Source: Treponema bryantii | GTDB taxonomy: Bacteria; Spirochaetota; Spirochaetia; Treponematales; Treponemataceae | NCBI RefSeq assembly: GCF_036492245.1 | Contig: NZ_AP025286.1 | Span: 1,550,001-1,614,000 of the forward strand | Direction: 5' to 3' | DNA length: 64,000 nucleotides | Shown: in pieces, positions 16,841-26,100 of the stretch | Layout of the letters: the number at the start of each line of letters is the position of its first letter | How positions within the stretch are numbered: the first letter of the stretch is position 1 | The notes under the pieces: model-generated | Seen by the model: the letters and a program-made list of their open reading frames with translations, nothing else | Told to the model about the DNA's origin: nothing | Database searches by the model: none | Translations under genes and position numbers: made by a program

Positions 16841-18053
16841 TGGTGCTATCTCACAGGATGAAATTGATGCTTTGCTTTCAGGTGTTGCAATTGACGGATT
16901 GAATTCATCTGGACATGTAGGTAATGGTCCTACATATCATTTTGATATACCGACTCTTCAATCAATGGCTGATGCGCTTAAGCCTAAGCTGGAAGAAAAT
17001 ATCAATAAAACAACAAGCGTAACCTTTACTACAGAAAATCCTGTAGTTGAGCAGACTAACCGTGACCACGTGTTGTCAAAGCTGCCAGAGGTTGTAATCG
17101 GAATCAATGCAGACTATAACGCAGGTGTAAAAGGAAGCCATCTTTATCTTATGGCTCCAGAATTTGCACTTAAGATTTTCCAGCTTGTAAGTTCAGAAGA
17201 AGCAACAGAAGTTGATGATATGGTTCTTTCTGTTGTTTCTGAATTTATTGCAACTCATATCAGTGCAGAAATCCAGGAAGTAGAGAGCAAAGGAAATGCT
17301 TCTGGACTTGGTTATGGAACTCCAGAAACTCTTAATGAGTCAAAGGCTATGATCATGTTCCCTCAGGGTGACTTTGTTCTTGCAAGCTATCCGCTTACTT
17401 ATGATGGAAATGCATATACTCTCTGGGAATGTATTGGTGGAGATGCTGCTGAAGGTCTTACAAAGGCTCTCGGTGGTGGAACAGATGATTCTGCAAGTCT
17501 TACTCCAATTGATCTCGGTGGAATGAATGCTGCTGCAGGCGGTCAGGCTATGGGCGGTGCTCCAATGGGCGGAATGCAGCAGATGGGCGGTGCAATGCCT
17601 AATATGGGAATGGGCATGGGAATGCAGCAGCCTATGGGCGGAATGCCAAATATGGGTATGGGTAACGGAATGGCCATGGGTGGTATGGGAATGGGAATGC
17701 CACAGAACATGGGTGTAAATATGGGAATGAATGTTCCTAACGTTCAACAGTTACAGTATCCAAATCTCCAGACAGGTCTTAATGCTGGTGAACAGGGCAA
17801 TATCAGTCTTATCATGGACGTATTCATGGAAATGACTGTAGAGCTCGGTCGTACAAAGAAAACCATTAAAGATATTCTTGGAATGGGTGAAGGTACAATT
17901 ATCGAGCTTGATAAACTTGCCGGTGAGCCTGTAGATATTCTTGTAAACCATAAGAAGATTGCAAAGGGAGAAGTTGTAGTCATCGATGAAAACTTCGGTG
18001 TTCGTGTAACTGAAATCCTTTCTCCTATGGAACGAGTATCAGAATTGAACTAA
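16833..18053 (+). CDS. fliY: Flagellar motor switch protein FliY (FliN-type) with Met/Gly-rich linker
   Basis: The 406-residue protein begins with ISQDEIDALLSG, the same CheY-binding type motif as FliM. It has a CheC/CheX-like domain (about 40-215), a low-complexity linker (about 229-300) made almost entirely of Met, Gly, Pro, Gln, Asn and Ala, and a C-terminal FliN (SpoA) domain (about 322-402). The domain order is that of FliY, which takes the place of FliN in the C-ring and may dephosphorylate CheY-P. The extreme Met/Gly linker is unusual; reading the opposite strand through it produces a spurious His-rich frame. Confidence 0.95.
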   Translation: MSDGAISQDEIDALLSGVAIDGLNSSGHVGNGPTYHFDIPTLQSMADALKPKLEENINKTTSVTFTTENPVVEQTNRDHVLSKLPEVVIGINADYNAGVKGSHLYLMAPEFALKIFQLVSSEEATEVDDMVLSVVSEFIATHISAEIQEVESKGNASGLGYGTPETLNESKAMIMFPQGDFVLASYPLTYDGNAYTLWECIGGDAAEGLTKALGGGTDDSASLTPIDLGGMNAAAGGQAMGGAPMGGMQQMGGAMPNMGMGMGMQQPMGGMPNMGMGNGMAMGGMGMGMPQNMGVNMGMNVPNVQQLQYPNLQTGLNAGEQGNISLIMDVFMEMTVELGRTKKTIKDILGMGEGTIIELDKLAGEPVDILVNHKKIAKGEVVVIDENFGVRVTEILSPMERVSELN

Positions 18054-18090
18054 ACAATATTACCAATTTTTAAAAGGGTGGGTTTAATAA

Positions 18091-18711
18091 TTGGAAAAAA
18101 CAAAAAAACTATTTGCGGCTGTAATTGTATTTATGGCCGCAGTTTTTGCATTATATTCTCAAACAACTGCAAATAATCAGACATCTAATCAAATCTCAGA
18201 AGAAACAATCATAATTTCAGATGATGCTGTTTCTGAAAATTCTACAACAGCACAAACATACAAAGGACCTTCAACAGTCGGTATGTTTGTAAGAATGATT
18301 GTAGTTCTTATTATTGTTGTCGGTTTAATTTATGGAGTTTTCTGGTTTATCAAAAAGAAAACTAATATTGTTAAGACTGATGATGAATACTTGCGAAGGG
18401 CAGCTTACATAAATATTGCCCCGGGAAAATCTGTTGAAGTAATCACTCTTATTGATAAAGCTTATCTGATTGGTGTTACAGAAGATAATATTACATTGCT
18501 CGGTGAGATTCATGATGAAGAATTGATTAAAGCAATGAATCTTACAGCAGATAAGAAAAATAATACAAAAAAGCCTGCAAGTTTTTCTGATGTTCTTGAT
18601 ATGTTCCTGATTAAAAAAGGCGGACAGAAAAATGTTTTTACAGATACTGAACAGCAGGTAGATAATCTGTTTAGTAATACCGGAAAAACCGGAATAGATG
18701 AGGAAAGTTAA
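18091..18711 (+). CDS. fliO: Flagellar biosynthesis protein FliO/FliZ-like
   Basis: A 206-residue protein with an N-terminal signal-like hydrophobic segment (LFAAVIVFMAAVFALYSQ), a Thr/Asn/Ser-rich periplasmic stretch, a second membrane helix (VRMIVVLIIVVGLIYGVFWFI) and the FliO-type cytoplasmic domain with YINIAPGKSVEVITLIDKAYLIGVTEDNITLLGEI. FliO assists assembly of the FliP ring of the export gate. The start is TTG at 18091 with an AAAGGGTGGG ribosome binding site. The gene sits directly before fliP, as in other bacteria. Confidence 0.88.
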   Translation: MEKTKKLFAAVIVFMAAVFALYSQTTANNQTSNQISEETIIISDDAVSENSTTAQTYKGPSTVGMFVRMIVVLIIVVGLIYGVFWFIKKKTNIVKTDDEYLRRAAYINIAPGKSVEVITLIDKAYLIGVTEDNITLLGEIHDEELIKAMNLTADKKNNTKKPASFSDVLDMFLIKKGGQKNVFTDTEQQVDNLFSNTGKTGIDEES

Positions 18712-18712
18712 A

Positions 18713-19546
18713 ATGAAATCAAAAAAATCACTTAAAATAATTTTCCTCAGTTTTGCCCTGTTTATTTTTACACGGGGTAGTTTGCTTTATGCTCAGAACA
18801 ATAATTTTCCTCAAGGTTCTACACAGGGAACAACACAGATGAATCCTAATGTACGGAATTCAGTTGTGCCAAATATTGCTGTACAGATTACTGAACCGCA
18901 GACAGGAAAAGAAGTTGCCTTTTCTATAAGACTCCTGCTTCTTCTTACAATTCTGACTCTTGCACCAAGTATCTTAATACTTGTAACCTGCTTCCTGCGT
19001 TTTTCTATCGTACTGGACTTTATAAAGCGTGCTTTGTCATTACAGCAGGTTCCGCCAACATCTGTACTTAACGGTATTGCATTTTTTATGACAATCTTTG
19101 TGATGTGGCCAACGTTCACAAAAGTTTATGATAATGCTTATAAGCCGCTTTCAAATAGTGAAATTACAATAGAGCAGGCATATCACGAAGCAGAAGCACC
19201 GCTCAGAATGTTTATGTACGAACAGATGGCCGGTGATACAAGCTATATCAAAATGTTTATGAACATGGCTAAACTTGAAAAGCCAAATACACTTGCTGAT
19301 GTTCCTACTCATATTCTGGTGCCGGCTTATATTCTTCATGAACTTACAGTTGCATTTAAGATTGGTGTAATTTTGTATATACCATTTATCATTATAGATA
19401 TGGTCGTCGCGAGTATCCTCATGGCGATGGGTATGATGATGCTTCCGCCTGTACAGATTTCCATGCCGTTCAAACTGATTCTGTTTGTTCTTGTAGACGG
19501 CTGGGGACTTTTGACACAGCAGTTGTTTAATTCTGTAATACACTAA
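18713..19546 (+). CDS. fliP: Flagellar export gate protein FliP
   Basis: The mature region shows the FliP hallmarks: LLLLLTILTLAPSILILVTCFLRFSIVLDFIKRAL, NGIAFFMTIFVMWPTF, the EAPLRMFM segment and a C-terminal pair of helices ending in LLTQQLFNSV. There is a cleavable signal peptide at the N-terminus followed by a Gln/Asn-rich stretch. I take the ATG at 18713, which has GAGGAAAG upstream and follows the fliO stop by one base; the open frame also includes an ATG at 18698 inside fliO. FliP forms the core ring of the type III export gate with FliQ and FliR. Confidence 0.96.
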   Translation: MKSKKSLKIIFLSFALFIFTRGSLLYAQNNNFPQGSTQGTTQMNPNVRNSVVPNIAVQITEPQTGKEVAFSIRLLLLLTILTLAPSILILVTCFLRFSIVLDFIKRALSLQQVPPTSVLNGIAFFMTIFVMWPTFTKVYDNAYKPLSNSEITIEQAYHEAEAPLRMFMYEQMAGDTSYIKMFMNMAKLEKPNTLADVPTHILVPAYILHELTVAFKIGVILYIPFIIIDMVVASILMAMGMMMLPPVQISMPFKLILFVLVDGWGLLTQQLFNSVIH

Positions 19547-19571
19547 ACTAAAGAAAAGGGAGGTCTGAAAA

Positions 19572-19841
19572 ATGTCAATTGGTGTTATCATTTCACTTAT
19601 GCGTGGTGCAGTAACTGAAGTAATTTCTCTTGTTGCACCTGTTTTAGGACTCGCCCTTTTAGTTGGACTTATTGTAGCTATCTTTCAGGCAACAACTTCC
19701 ATTCAGGAACAGACACTTACTTTTCTTCCAAAGTTGATTGTTATTCTTCTCGTAATAGCATTATTGGGTGGAACAATGTTTACATCTCTTGGTGAATATA
19801 CAATAAGGTTGTTCAGTCGAATTCCGGATTTTGCAAAATAG
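19572..19841 (+). CDS. fliQ: Flagellar export gate protein FliQ
   Basis: An 89-residue protein with two membrane helices joined by the conserved LVAIFQATTSIQEQTLTFLPK loop, exactly the FliQ/SpaQ pattern. It packs around FliP and FliR in the export gate. A GGGAGG ribosome binding site precedes the ATG, and fliR starts 7 bases after its stop. Confidence 0.97.
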   Translation: MSIGVIISLMRGAVTEVISLVAPVLGLALLVGLIVAIFQATTSIQEQTLTFLPKLIVILLVIALLGGTMFTSLGEYTIRLFSRIPDFAK

Positions 19842-19848
19842 GTAAGTT

Positions 19849-20652
19849 ATGCTGGATAGTATTTTACTTAAAGCTCCAGTCTATCTCATAGTTTTTGTAA
19901 GGTGCTTTGCTTTAATTTTGACACTTCCTATGTTCTCCATGCGTTCTGCTTCAAGAGTTGCTAAAGTTGCAATTGCAGGTTATATGGCATTTTTTATTTA
20001 TGGTGGAATAGATGCTTCTCTTTATCAGCCGTACATTGGAGATGACGGTGCTTTTTCAATGATTTATGTTCTTTTACTGATTGGTGAAGCTCTCATTGGA
20101 ATCATAATGGGATTTTTTATTTCCATAATTTTTGCTGCTTTCAGTTCTGCAGGACAGTTTCTCGCTTTTCAGATGGGACTTTCTGCAGCCAGTTCATATG
20201 ATGCCTTGTCACAGGTTGAAAACCCTTTGATGGGACAGTTTTTTAATCTCGTTGCAATGCTTGTATTTATGCAGACTCACTGGTTTCAGAAATTATTTTT
20301 AGGCGGACTTGTTTCAAGCTTCTCTTCATTGAGCGCTTTGAGTATAGCAACTTCAAATGAAAAACTTGCCCGCTTTATGATTTCCGGACTTACAGAACTT
20401 TTTTCTGATGCTCTTGTAATTGCATTGCCTGTCATGGGAACTCTGTTTTTAATTACTGTTTGTACAGGGCTTCTTACAAAGGCCGCACCTCAGATGAACC
20501 TTTTGTCTGAAGGTTTTCCTATTATGATTTTAGTGGCATTTACAATTATTGCTATTGCAATGCCTAGTATAATAGATTTCTTTGTACGTTCATTTAATAA
20601 AGGTTTTGCAGATTTAGAGAATTTGTTTACAACAATTTCGGGAGGTGTGTAG
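19849..20652 (+). CDS. fliR: Flagellar export gate protein FliR
   Basis: A 267-residue integral membrane protein with about six helices. It has the FliR signature regions FVRCFALILTLPMFS near the start, GEALIGIIMGFFISIIFAAFSSAGQFLAFQMGLSAAS in the middle and TKAAPQMNLLSEGFPI in the last third. It completes the FliPQR gate. It is tightly packed between fliQ and flhB, 3 bases before the latter. Confidence 0.97.
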   Translation: MLDSILLKAPVYLIVFVRCFALILTLPMFSMRSASRVAKVAIAGYMAFFIYGGIDASLYQPYIGDDGAFSMIYVLLLIGEALIGIIMGFFISIIFAAFSSAGQFLAFQMGLSAASSYDALSQVENPLMGQFFNLVAMLVFMQTHWFQKLFLGGLVSSFSSLSALSIATSNEKLARFMISGLTELFSDALVIALPVMGTLFLITVCTGLLTKAAPQMNLLSEGFPIMILVAFTIIAIAMPSIIDFFVRSFNKGFADLENLFTTISGGV

Positions 20653-20655
20653 TCT

Positions 20656-21723
20656 ATGGCAGCAGAAGATGAAGGCCGTACCGAACAACCTTCCGAATAC
20701 AAACTTGAAAAAGCCCGCAAAGAAGGACGTGTAGCAAAAAGCCAGGAAATTAGTGGTGCACTGGTTTTACTGCTTTGTGTCGTTACAATCATTTTTCTTT
20801 CAAAATGGCTTTTTAATGAAATCGTAACAATATTCAAATTTTATTTTACACAATGCTCCACATATGATGTAAAAAATCCGACTTTTTTACCGGCGTTTTT
20901 TAATGTGTTTATAAAGTGTGTACTTCCTGTCGGTCTTATAAGTGCCGTATCGGCAGTAATGGCAAATATTGTACAAACCAGAGGTTTTATATTTTCGCTT
21001 AAACCGATAGAGCCAAAGTTTTCTAAAATTGTACCAAAGATTGGTGAATATCTTAAGAAAACAATCTTTTCAATGAAAGGACTTTTTAATGTTGCAAAGT
21101 CATTTCTGAAAGTTGGTATAATCATCTTTGTTGCATATTTATATATCAAAAAAGATCTGTTCGTTCTGATTGATATAATTGATAATGGTGATGTTGCTGG
21201 TGCGCTTGGACAGGTTGCAAGAATGGCTGCTCAGATTCTAATCACCGTTGCCGTATTATTTTTGATTCTTTCAATTCCAGATTACTTTGTACAGCGTCAT
21301 GACTTCATGGAAGAAATGAAAATGACAAAGCAGGAAGTAAAGGAAGAATATAAAGAAATGGAAGGAGATCCTGAAGTTAAGAGTAAACTTCAGCAGATGC
21401 AGCGACAATTGCTTTCGCAGAATATACGTAAAGCAGTTAGTGAATCAGACGTTGTAATTGCAAACCCGACACACTTTGCAGTTGCATTAAAATTTGATCA
21501 GACAGTTGCAAATTCTCCAATGGTTAATGCAAAAGGTGAGGATGAAAACGCGCTTACAATCCGCCGTATTGCAGAACAGAACTCGGTTCCAGTTGTAGAA
21601 AATCGTCCTTTGGCACGAGAATTGTATACAAATCTGGAAGTTGGTGATATAATACCTGAAGAATATTTTAAAATTCTTGCAACAATTTATGCACATTTAG
21701 ATAAGTATAAGAATTATAAATAG
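20656..21723 (+). CDS. flhB: Flagellar export switch protein FlhB
   Basis: The 355-residue protein begins with the typical EGRTEQPSEYKLEKARKEGRVAKSQEI motif. It has four membrane helices and a cytoplasmic domain with the autocleavage site Asn270-Pro-Thr-His, followed by FAVALKFD and ENRPLARELY. FlhB switches export specificity from rod/hook to filament substrates. All key residues are present. It lies 3 bases after fliR and is followed by flhA. Confidence 0.97.
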   Translation: MAAEDEGRTEQPSEYKLEKARKEGRVAKSQEISGALVLLLCVVTIIFLSKWLFNEIVTIFKFYFTQCSTYDVKNPTFLPAFFNVFIKCVLPVGLISAVSAVMANIVQTRGFIFSLKPIEPKFSKIVPKIGEYLKKTIFSMKGLFNVAKSFLKVGIIIFVAYLYIKKDLFVLIDIIDNGDVAGALGQVARMAAQILITVAVLFLILSIPDYFVQRHDFMEEMKMTKQEVKEEYKEMEGDPEVKSKLQQMQRQLLSQNIRKAVSESDVVIANPTHFAVALKFDQTVANSPMVNAKGEDENALTIRRIAEQNSVPVVENRPLARELYTNLEVGDIIPEEYFKILATIYAHLDKYKNYK

Positions 21724-21746
21724 TAGATTGCTTGGGTGGGGACTTA

Positions 21747-23861
21747 ATGGCAAACGAAAGTAGAGGGACAATTCTCAAATTTATATCCGGTAATATTGTA
21801 CCGGTTGCAGTTGTTTTAGCTGTATTCCTCTTATTTGTTCCAATTCCAAAAATGATAATTGACCTCAGTATGATTTTAAATCTTATGCTGGCAATTGTTA
21901 TTCTTCTTGTTGTCGTAAGAACACCTCGTCCTTCAGACTTTCAGACATTCCCTCGGGTAATTCTTTTTCAAACTCTGTTCAGTTTGGGAATAAATATTTC
22001 TTCTACAAGACTTATCCTTACTGGTAAAATGCAGGGAGGAACCCTTGCAAATCAGAGTGACATGGTAAAGTCTTTTGCCAGAATTGTTGCTGGAAACAAT
22101 CTTGTAGTTGGATTTGTAATCTTTATCATTCTGATTGTTGTACAGATTCTTGTAGTTACTAAAGGTGCCGGACGCGTTTCAGAAGTTGCAGCCCGATTCT
22201 CTTTGGACTCAATGAATCAGAAACTTTTTGATATTGATAACCGTTTCAACCAGGGGGCTATCACAGAAGAGCAGGCCGAAGAACTTAAAGCTTCTGTTAG
22301 ACGTGATATAGACTTCTATTCAAACATGGACGGTTCTTCTAAGTTCGTAAGTGGAAATGTTAAGGCCGGAGTATTCATCACAGTAATAAATCTGATTGGT
22401 GGATTCCTTGTCGGAATGATAATGAACCGTATGCCGTTGACAGATGCTTTGAATACTTATTCAACACTGACAATTGGTGATGGTCTTACTTCACAGCTTC
22501 CTTCATTGATTATTTCTTTTGCAACAGGTTTACTTGTTACTGGTACTAAGTCAGATGAGTCTCTGGATCAGCAGCTCAAAACAGAGTTCACCGGAGACGG
22601 ACATATTTACGAAATTGTTGGTGCAGTTCTCATCGTTGCAGGTATTGCATTACGAGGTGGAACTCAGATGCTTCTTCTTCCTGTCGGAGCACTTTCAATT
22701 TTCATCGGTTACAGAATGACTCGTGATAAACAGAGACAGGAACTCGCACAGAAACAGGAAAAAGCACAGAAGGATTCAAAACAGACTGCATCAAAAGAAG
22801 AGCCTATTGTTATGCTTGATCCGCTTTCGCTCGAACTTGGTTATGCACTTATTCCTCTTGTTGATCAGGAAAAAGGTGCTGAACTTCTTGAACGAATTTC
22901 GCGTATTCGTGTAGAAGCGCGTCATGACATAGGTCTCGATATTCCTAAAATTCATATTCAGGATAACATGACACTTGAGCCAAACGATTACAGCTTTAAG
23001 ATTGCCGGTATTGAAGCCGGACATTCTTCTGTACGCGTTGGTTATGTAATGTGTCTTGATACAGGTTCAGTTACTGAACCACTTGATGGAGAAAAGACAA
23101 AGGATCCGGCATTCGGTATGGATGCAATCTGGCTTCCGGAAGATAGAAGAGGCGAAGCAGAAAGTGCAGGTTATGTAATTGTTGACCCACCGACAATTAT
23201 TTCTACACATATAACAGAGATTATCAGAAATCATGCTGCAGAGCTTCTTGACCGTCAGGCAGTTTCAGTTATTCTGGATACAGTTAAGAAGAATAATCCA
23301 GTTCTTGTTTCTGAAGTTCTGGACACTGCAAAGATTCCGTACGGCATAATAGAAAAAGTTCTGCAGAATCTTCTTGAAGAAAAAGTTTCTATCAGAAATT
23401 ATGTGCGTATTCTTGAAACAATGGCAAACTATGCACAGGTTACACAGAATAATATCTGGGATTTAACACAGAAAGTTCGTGAAGCCTTAGGTTTGCAGAT
23501 TTGTATGCAGTATGCAGATGACAATAAAAAACTGCATGTAATGAGACTGTCACAGGAACTGTCTGAGTTGATTGCTGAACATGCATATTATCCTTCTGAT
23601 GGTTCTAAACCTTATGTTGCGCTGGATCCTGTAGATCGAAGGCGCTGGGTACAGGCAGTAAGTGATTCACTTGCAAAAGTAAGTCAGCTTGGATATCAGC
23701 CAATAATTATTTCTGTTGCTGCTGTCCGTCAGCTTGTGCGTTCTTCCCTTGAAAAAGAAATGCCTGGAATTGCAGTAATATCAGATATGGAAGTATATGC
23801 AGCTGGTACCGGAGTTTCTCTGGAAATTATTGATGAAATTGCTGATGACGAAAACGTGTAA
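21747..23861 (+). CDS. flhA: Flagellar export apparatus protein FlhA
   Basis: About 704 residues: an N-terminal membrane half with eight helices, including the FHIPEP-type region (RPSDFQTFPRVILFQTLFSLGINISSTRLIL) and the cytoplasmic loop with VSEVAARFSLDSMNQK, then the large cytoplasmic domain that docks chaperone-substrate complexes. I prefer the ATG at 21747 (MANESRG), which follows GGGTGGGGA, over the TTG at 21732 that would add 5 residues. FlhA is the ion-driven engine of the export gate; downstream are flhF and flhG. Confidence 0.97.
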   Translation: MANESRGTILKFISGNIVPVAVVLAVFLLFVPIPKMIIDLSMILNLMLAIVILLVVVRTPRPSDFQTFPRVILFQTLFSLGINISSTRLILTGKMQGGTLANQSDMVKSFARIVAGNNLVVGFVIFIILIVVQILVVTKGAGRVSEVAARFSLDSMNQKLFDIDNRFNQGAITEEQAEELKASVRRDIDFYSNMDGSSKFVSGNVKAGVFITVINLIGGFLVGMIMNRMPLTDALNTYSTLTIGDGLTSQLPSLIISFATGLLVTGTKSDESLDQQLKTEFTGDGHIYEIVGAVLIVAGIALRGGTQMLLLPVGALSIFIGYRMTRDKQRQELAQKQEKAQKDSKQTASKEEPIVMLDPLSLELGYALIPLVDQEKGAELLERISRIRVEARHDIGLDIPKIHIQDNMTLEPNDYSFKIAGIEAGHSSVRVGYVMCLDTGSVTEPLDGEKTKDPAFGMDAIWLPEDRRGEAESAGYVIVDPPTIISTHITEIIRNHAAELLDRQAVSVILDTVKKNNPVLVSEVLDTAKIPYGIIEKVLQNLLEEKVSIRNYVRILETMANYAQVTQNNIWDLTQKVREALGLQICMQYADDNKKLHVMRLSQELSELIAEHAYYPSDGSKPYVALDPVDRRRWVQAVSDSLAKVSQLGYQPIIISVAAVRQLVRSSLEKEMPGIAVISDMEVYAAGTGVSLEIIDEIADDENV

Positions 23862-23879
23862 AAAAGGAAAGAGATAGAA

Positions 23880-25097
23880 ATGGCATATGAAGATGAAATT
23901 GAACAGAAAATAACCGGAAGTACCTTTGAGGAATGTAAGGAAAAACTGTTTAATTTATATGGTAAAAATTTCAGAATTACAAACAAGGTTGTAGATTTTA
24001 GACCTGGCGGATTTTTTTATCTGAAGAAAAAGCCAGTTACAATTGTAAGTTATGTAGTTCCTCATCAGAAATCTTTTAATGAATCTTATTCAGAAGAGGA
24101 ACAGCTTGCCCGTAACCGCGAGGCAATTTTGCAGCAGGCAGGAAACGTAACAAATGTAATGGTTACCAGAACACTCGAAGAATTCAAAAATGACATCACA
24201 AGCCAGCTTAAGCAGATGCAGCAGATGTCAGCCGCTTCTCAAGATAAGCATGAATCGATAAAGAAAATTGAAGAAATGCTTGAGCAGAATGAATTCTCTC
24301 TTTCTTATATCAACATGATAGAAGAAAAAATCAGAAATGATTTCTCTCTTGAACAGCTTGATAATTTTGAACTCGTAGAAAGACGTGTCGTAGACTGGAT
24401 TGGAGAATCAATTACAATTGCAAAAGAAACAGCTTTCCGTCCGCCACATGTATTTATAATTGTAGGACCAACTGGAGTTGGAAAAACAACAACTCTTGTA
24501 AAACTTGCTGCTCAGTTTGTAAAAGCCTTTGCCGCAGAACACAACGGACAGAGACCTGCAATCTGTTTTATTACAACAGATACAATGAGAGTTGGTGCTA
24601 TGGAACAGCTTGAACGCTGGGGTAAACATATGGATTCCCACGTTTATAAAGCTGAGCACACAGAAGACTTAAAAACTCTTTATGATGATAACCGTGCAAA
24701 TATGGATGCAATCTTTATTGATACTTCAGGATTCAGTCCGAATGATGCAACTCATATTGCACAGATGAAAATGTTGCTTGAAGTACCTGGAATGAATCCT
24801 GATATCTATCTTGCTTTAATGGCAGGAACAAAAACAAGGGATCTTCAGAATATAATGCAGAACTACGAACCGTTCGGATATAAATCTGTAATCGTTACAA
24901 AGTGTGATGAATCTGAACAGTTTGGAAATGTTATCAGTGTAATGTATGATAAGCATAAAGCTGTTTCATATATAACTCACGGGCAGGTTGCCTCAAGAGA
25001 TATTACAAAAGCGAATGTTGTTGATTTTCTGACAAAACTTGAAAATTTCAAGATTGATAGAATACATATAGAAGATAAGTTTGGAGGACAGGCATAA
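23880..25097 (+). CDS. flhF: SRP-type GTPase FlhF
   Basis: The 405-residue protein has a variable basic N-terminal domain, then the NG domain of SRP GTPases: P-loop GPTGVGKTTTL (about 196-206), TTDTMRVGAMEQL, IDTSGFSP in place of the usual DTAG, and TKCDE. FlhF positions and counts flagella, here the subterminal periplasmic flagella of spirochaetes. It is paired with its regulator flhG, which starts 2 bases after its stop. An AAAGGAAAG ribosome binding site precedes the ATG. Confidence 0.95.
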   Translation: MAYEDEIEQKITGSTFEECKEKLFNLYGKNFRITNKVVDFRPGGFFYLKKKPVTIVSYVVPHQKSFNESYSEEEQLARNREAILQQAGNVTNVMVTRTLEEFKNDITSQLKQMQQMSAASQDKHESIKKIEEMLEQNEFSLSYINMIEEKIRNDFSLEQLDNFELVERRVVDWIGESITIAKETAFRPPHVFIIVGPTGVGKTTTLVKLAAQFVKAFAAEHNGQRPAICFITTDTMRVGAMEQLERWGKHMDSHVYKAEHTEDLKTLYDDNRANMDAIFIDTSGFSPNDATHIAQMKMLLEVPGMNPDIYLALMAGTKTRDLQNIMQNYEPFGYKSVIVTKCDESEQFGNVISVMYDKHKAVSYITHGQVASRDITKANVVDFLTKLENFKIDRIHIEDKFGGQA

Positions 25098-25099
25098 AT

Positions 25100-25996
25100 A
25101 TGGAAGAACAGGCAGAAGGTTTAAGTGAATTATTTAATGATGGTAACTCAAATGCTTCAGATTCTGGAAAAGGCAGTGCTGCAAAAAGAGATCATAATAC
25201 CCGAATAATTGCCATCACCAGTGGAAAGGGCGGAGTTGGAAAAACAAACTTTGCCGTTAATATGGCAATTGCCTATGCTCAGCTGGGTAAAAAGGTAATC
25301 CTTATTGATGGTGACCTTGGAATGGCAAACGTAAATGTTCTTCTGAACATAGTGCCTCAGTATAATCTTATGCATGTCATCAATAAAAAGAAGACAATGA
25401 AAGAGATTATCATGGATACTGAGTTCGGTATTAAGTTTATTGCCGGAGCCAACGGATTCTCAAAAATTGCTAACCTTAGTGTTGAAGAACTCGAGTACTT
25501 TGCAAATCAGTTTGCAACCCTTGGAAATGCAGATATCATCATCATAGATACAGGTGCGGGAATTGCAAATAACGTTCTTCAGTTTGTTGCTGCTGCTGAT
25601 GAGGTTTTTGTAGTAACAACTCCGGAACCTACTGCAATTACAGATGCTTATGGAATCATCAAAATCATAACTACAGAAATTGTTGACCGTACTGTAAATA
25701 TCAAGCTTATTGTAAACCGTGTTCACTCACCGGACGAAGGTAAACGTATTTCAGAACGAATCATTACAATCGTAGGTCAGTTCCTTGGTTATAAGATTGA
25801 GTATCTTGGCTGTATTCCTGAAGATCCTCTTGTACAGGCTTCGGTAATCAGACAAAAGCCATTTATTGTTGTAAATCCTACATCAAAACCGGCTGTATAC
25901 TTAAAACATATTGTTGGACGAATTGAAAAAACTGAGCCGGAATTTAATGAGGGAGTTTCAAGCTTCCTTAAGAAGTTCCTTAGTAAAAAACGCTAA
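25100..25996 (+). CDS. flhG: MinD-like ATPase FlhG (FleN/YlxH)
   Basis: The 298-residue protein carries the deviant Walker A TSGKGGVGKT (about 40-49), the DGDLGMANVNVLL motif and DTGAGI Walker B region, and ends with a basic amphipathic-like tail. This is the FlhG/FleN/YlxH family that controls flagellar number through FlhF and C-ring proteins. It is the last gene before a hairpin followed by a strong promoter, and so probably ends the first long transcript, with read-through possible. Confidence 0.95.
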   Translation: MEEQAEGLSELFNDGNSNASDSGKGSAAKRDHNTRIIAITSGKGGVGKTNFAVNMAIAYAQLGKKVILIDGDLGMANVNVLLNIVPQYNLMHVINKKKTMKEIIMDTEFGIKFIAGANGFSKIANLSVEELEYFANQFATLGNADIIIIDTGAGIANNVLQFVAAADEVFVVTTPEPTAITDAYGIIKIITTEIVDRTVNIKLIVNRVHSPDEGKRISERIITIVGQFLGYKIEYLGCIPEDPLVQASVIRQKPFIVVNPTSKPAVYLKHIVGRIEKTEPEFNEGVSSFLKKFLSKKR

Positions 25997-26009
25997 TTTA
26001 AAAACGTTC

Positions 26010-26043
26010 AAAAATCGCTGTTAAAAAATTGGCAGCAATTTTT
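26010..26043 (+). terminator. Terminator-like hairpin after flhG
   Basis: AAAAATCGCTG (26010-26020) and CAGCAATTTTT (26033-26043) form an 11-position stem with one mismatch and a 12-base loop. The right arm ends in T residues, which also supply the start of the -35 box of the next promoter. Confidence 0.5.
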
Positions 26044-26070
26044 GACATATACACTCTAGTGGTGTATAAT
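26042..26070 (+). promoter_or_regulatory. Consensus sigma-70 promoter of the fliA segment, with dyad
   Basis: TTGACA (26042-26047), 17 bases, TATAAT (26065-26070): both hexamers match the sigma-70 consensus exactly. A dyad TATACAC (26048-26054)/GTGTATA (26062-26068) fills the spacer and overlaps the -10, a good position for a repressor site. Confidence 0.75.
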
Positions 26071-26100
26071 ATTTATGGGTAATTGTAATTGGGAGGAAAA

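Noticed and set aside
17340-17747. Minus-strand His/Ser-rich frame of 135 codons inside fliY
   Set aside because: It is the reverse reading of the ATG-GGx repeats of the Met/Gly linker; no start signals, and the fliY frame is clearly the coding one.
19151-19591. Minus-strand frame of 146 codons opposite fliP
   Set aside because: Overlaps a well-conserved gene completely, no ribosome binding site, composition typical of an antisense shadow.
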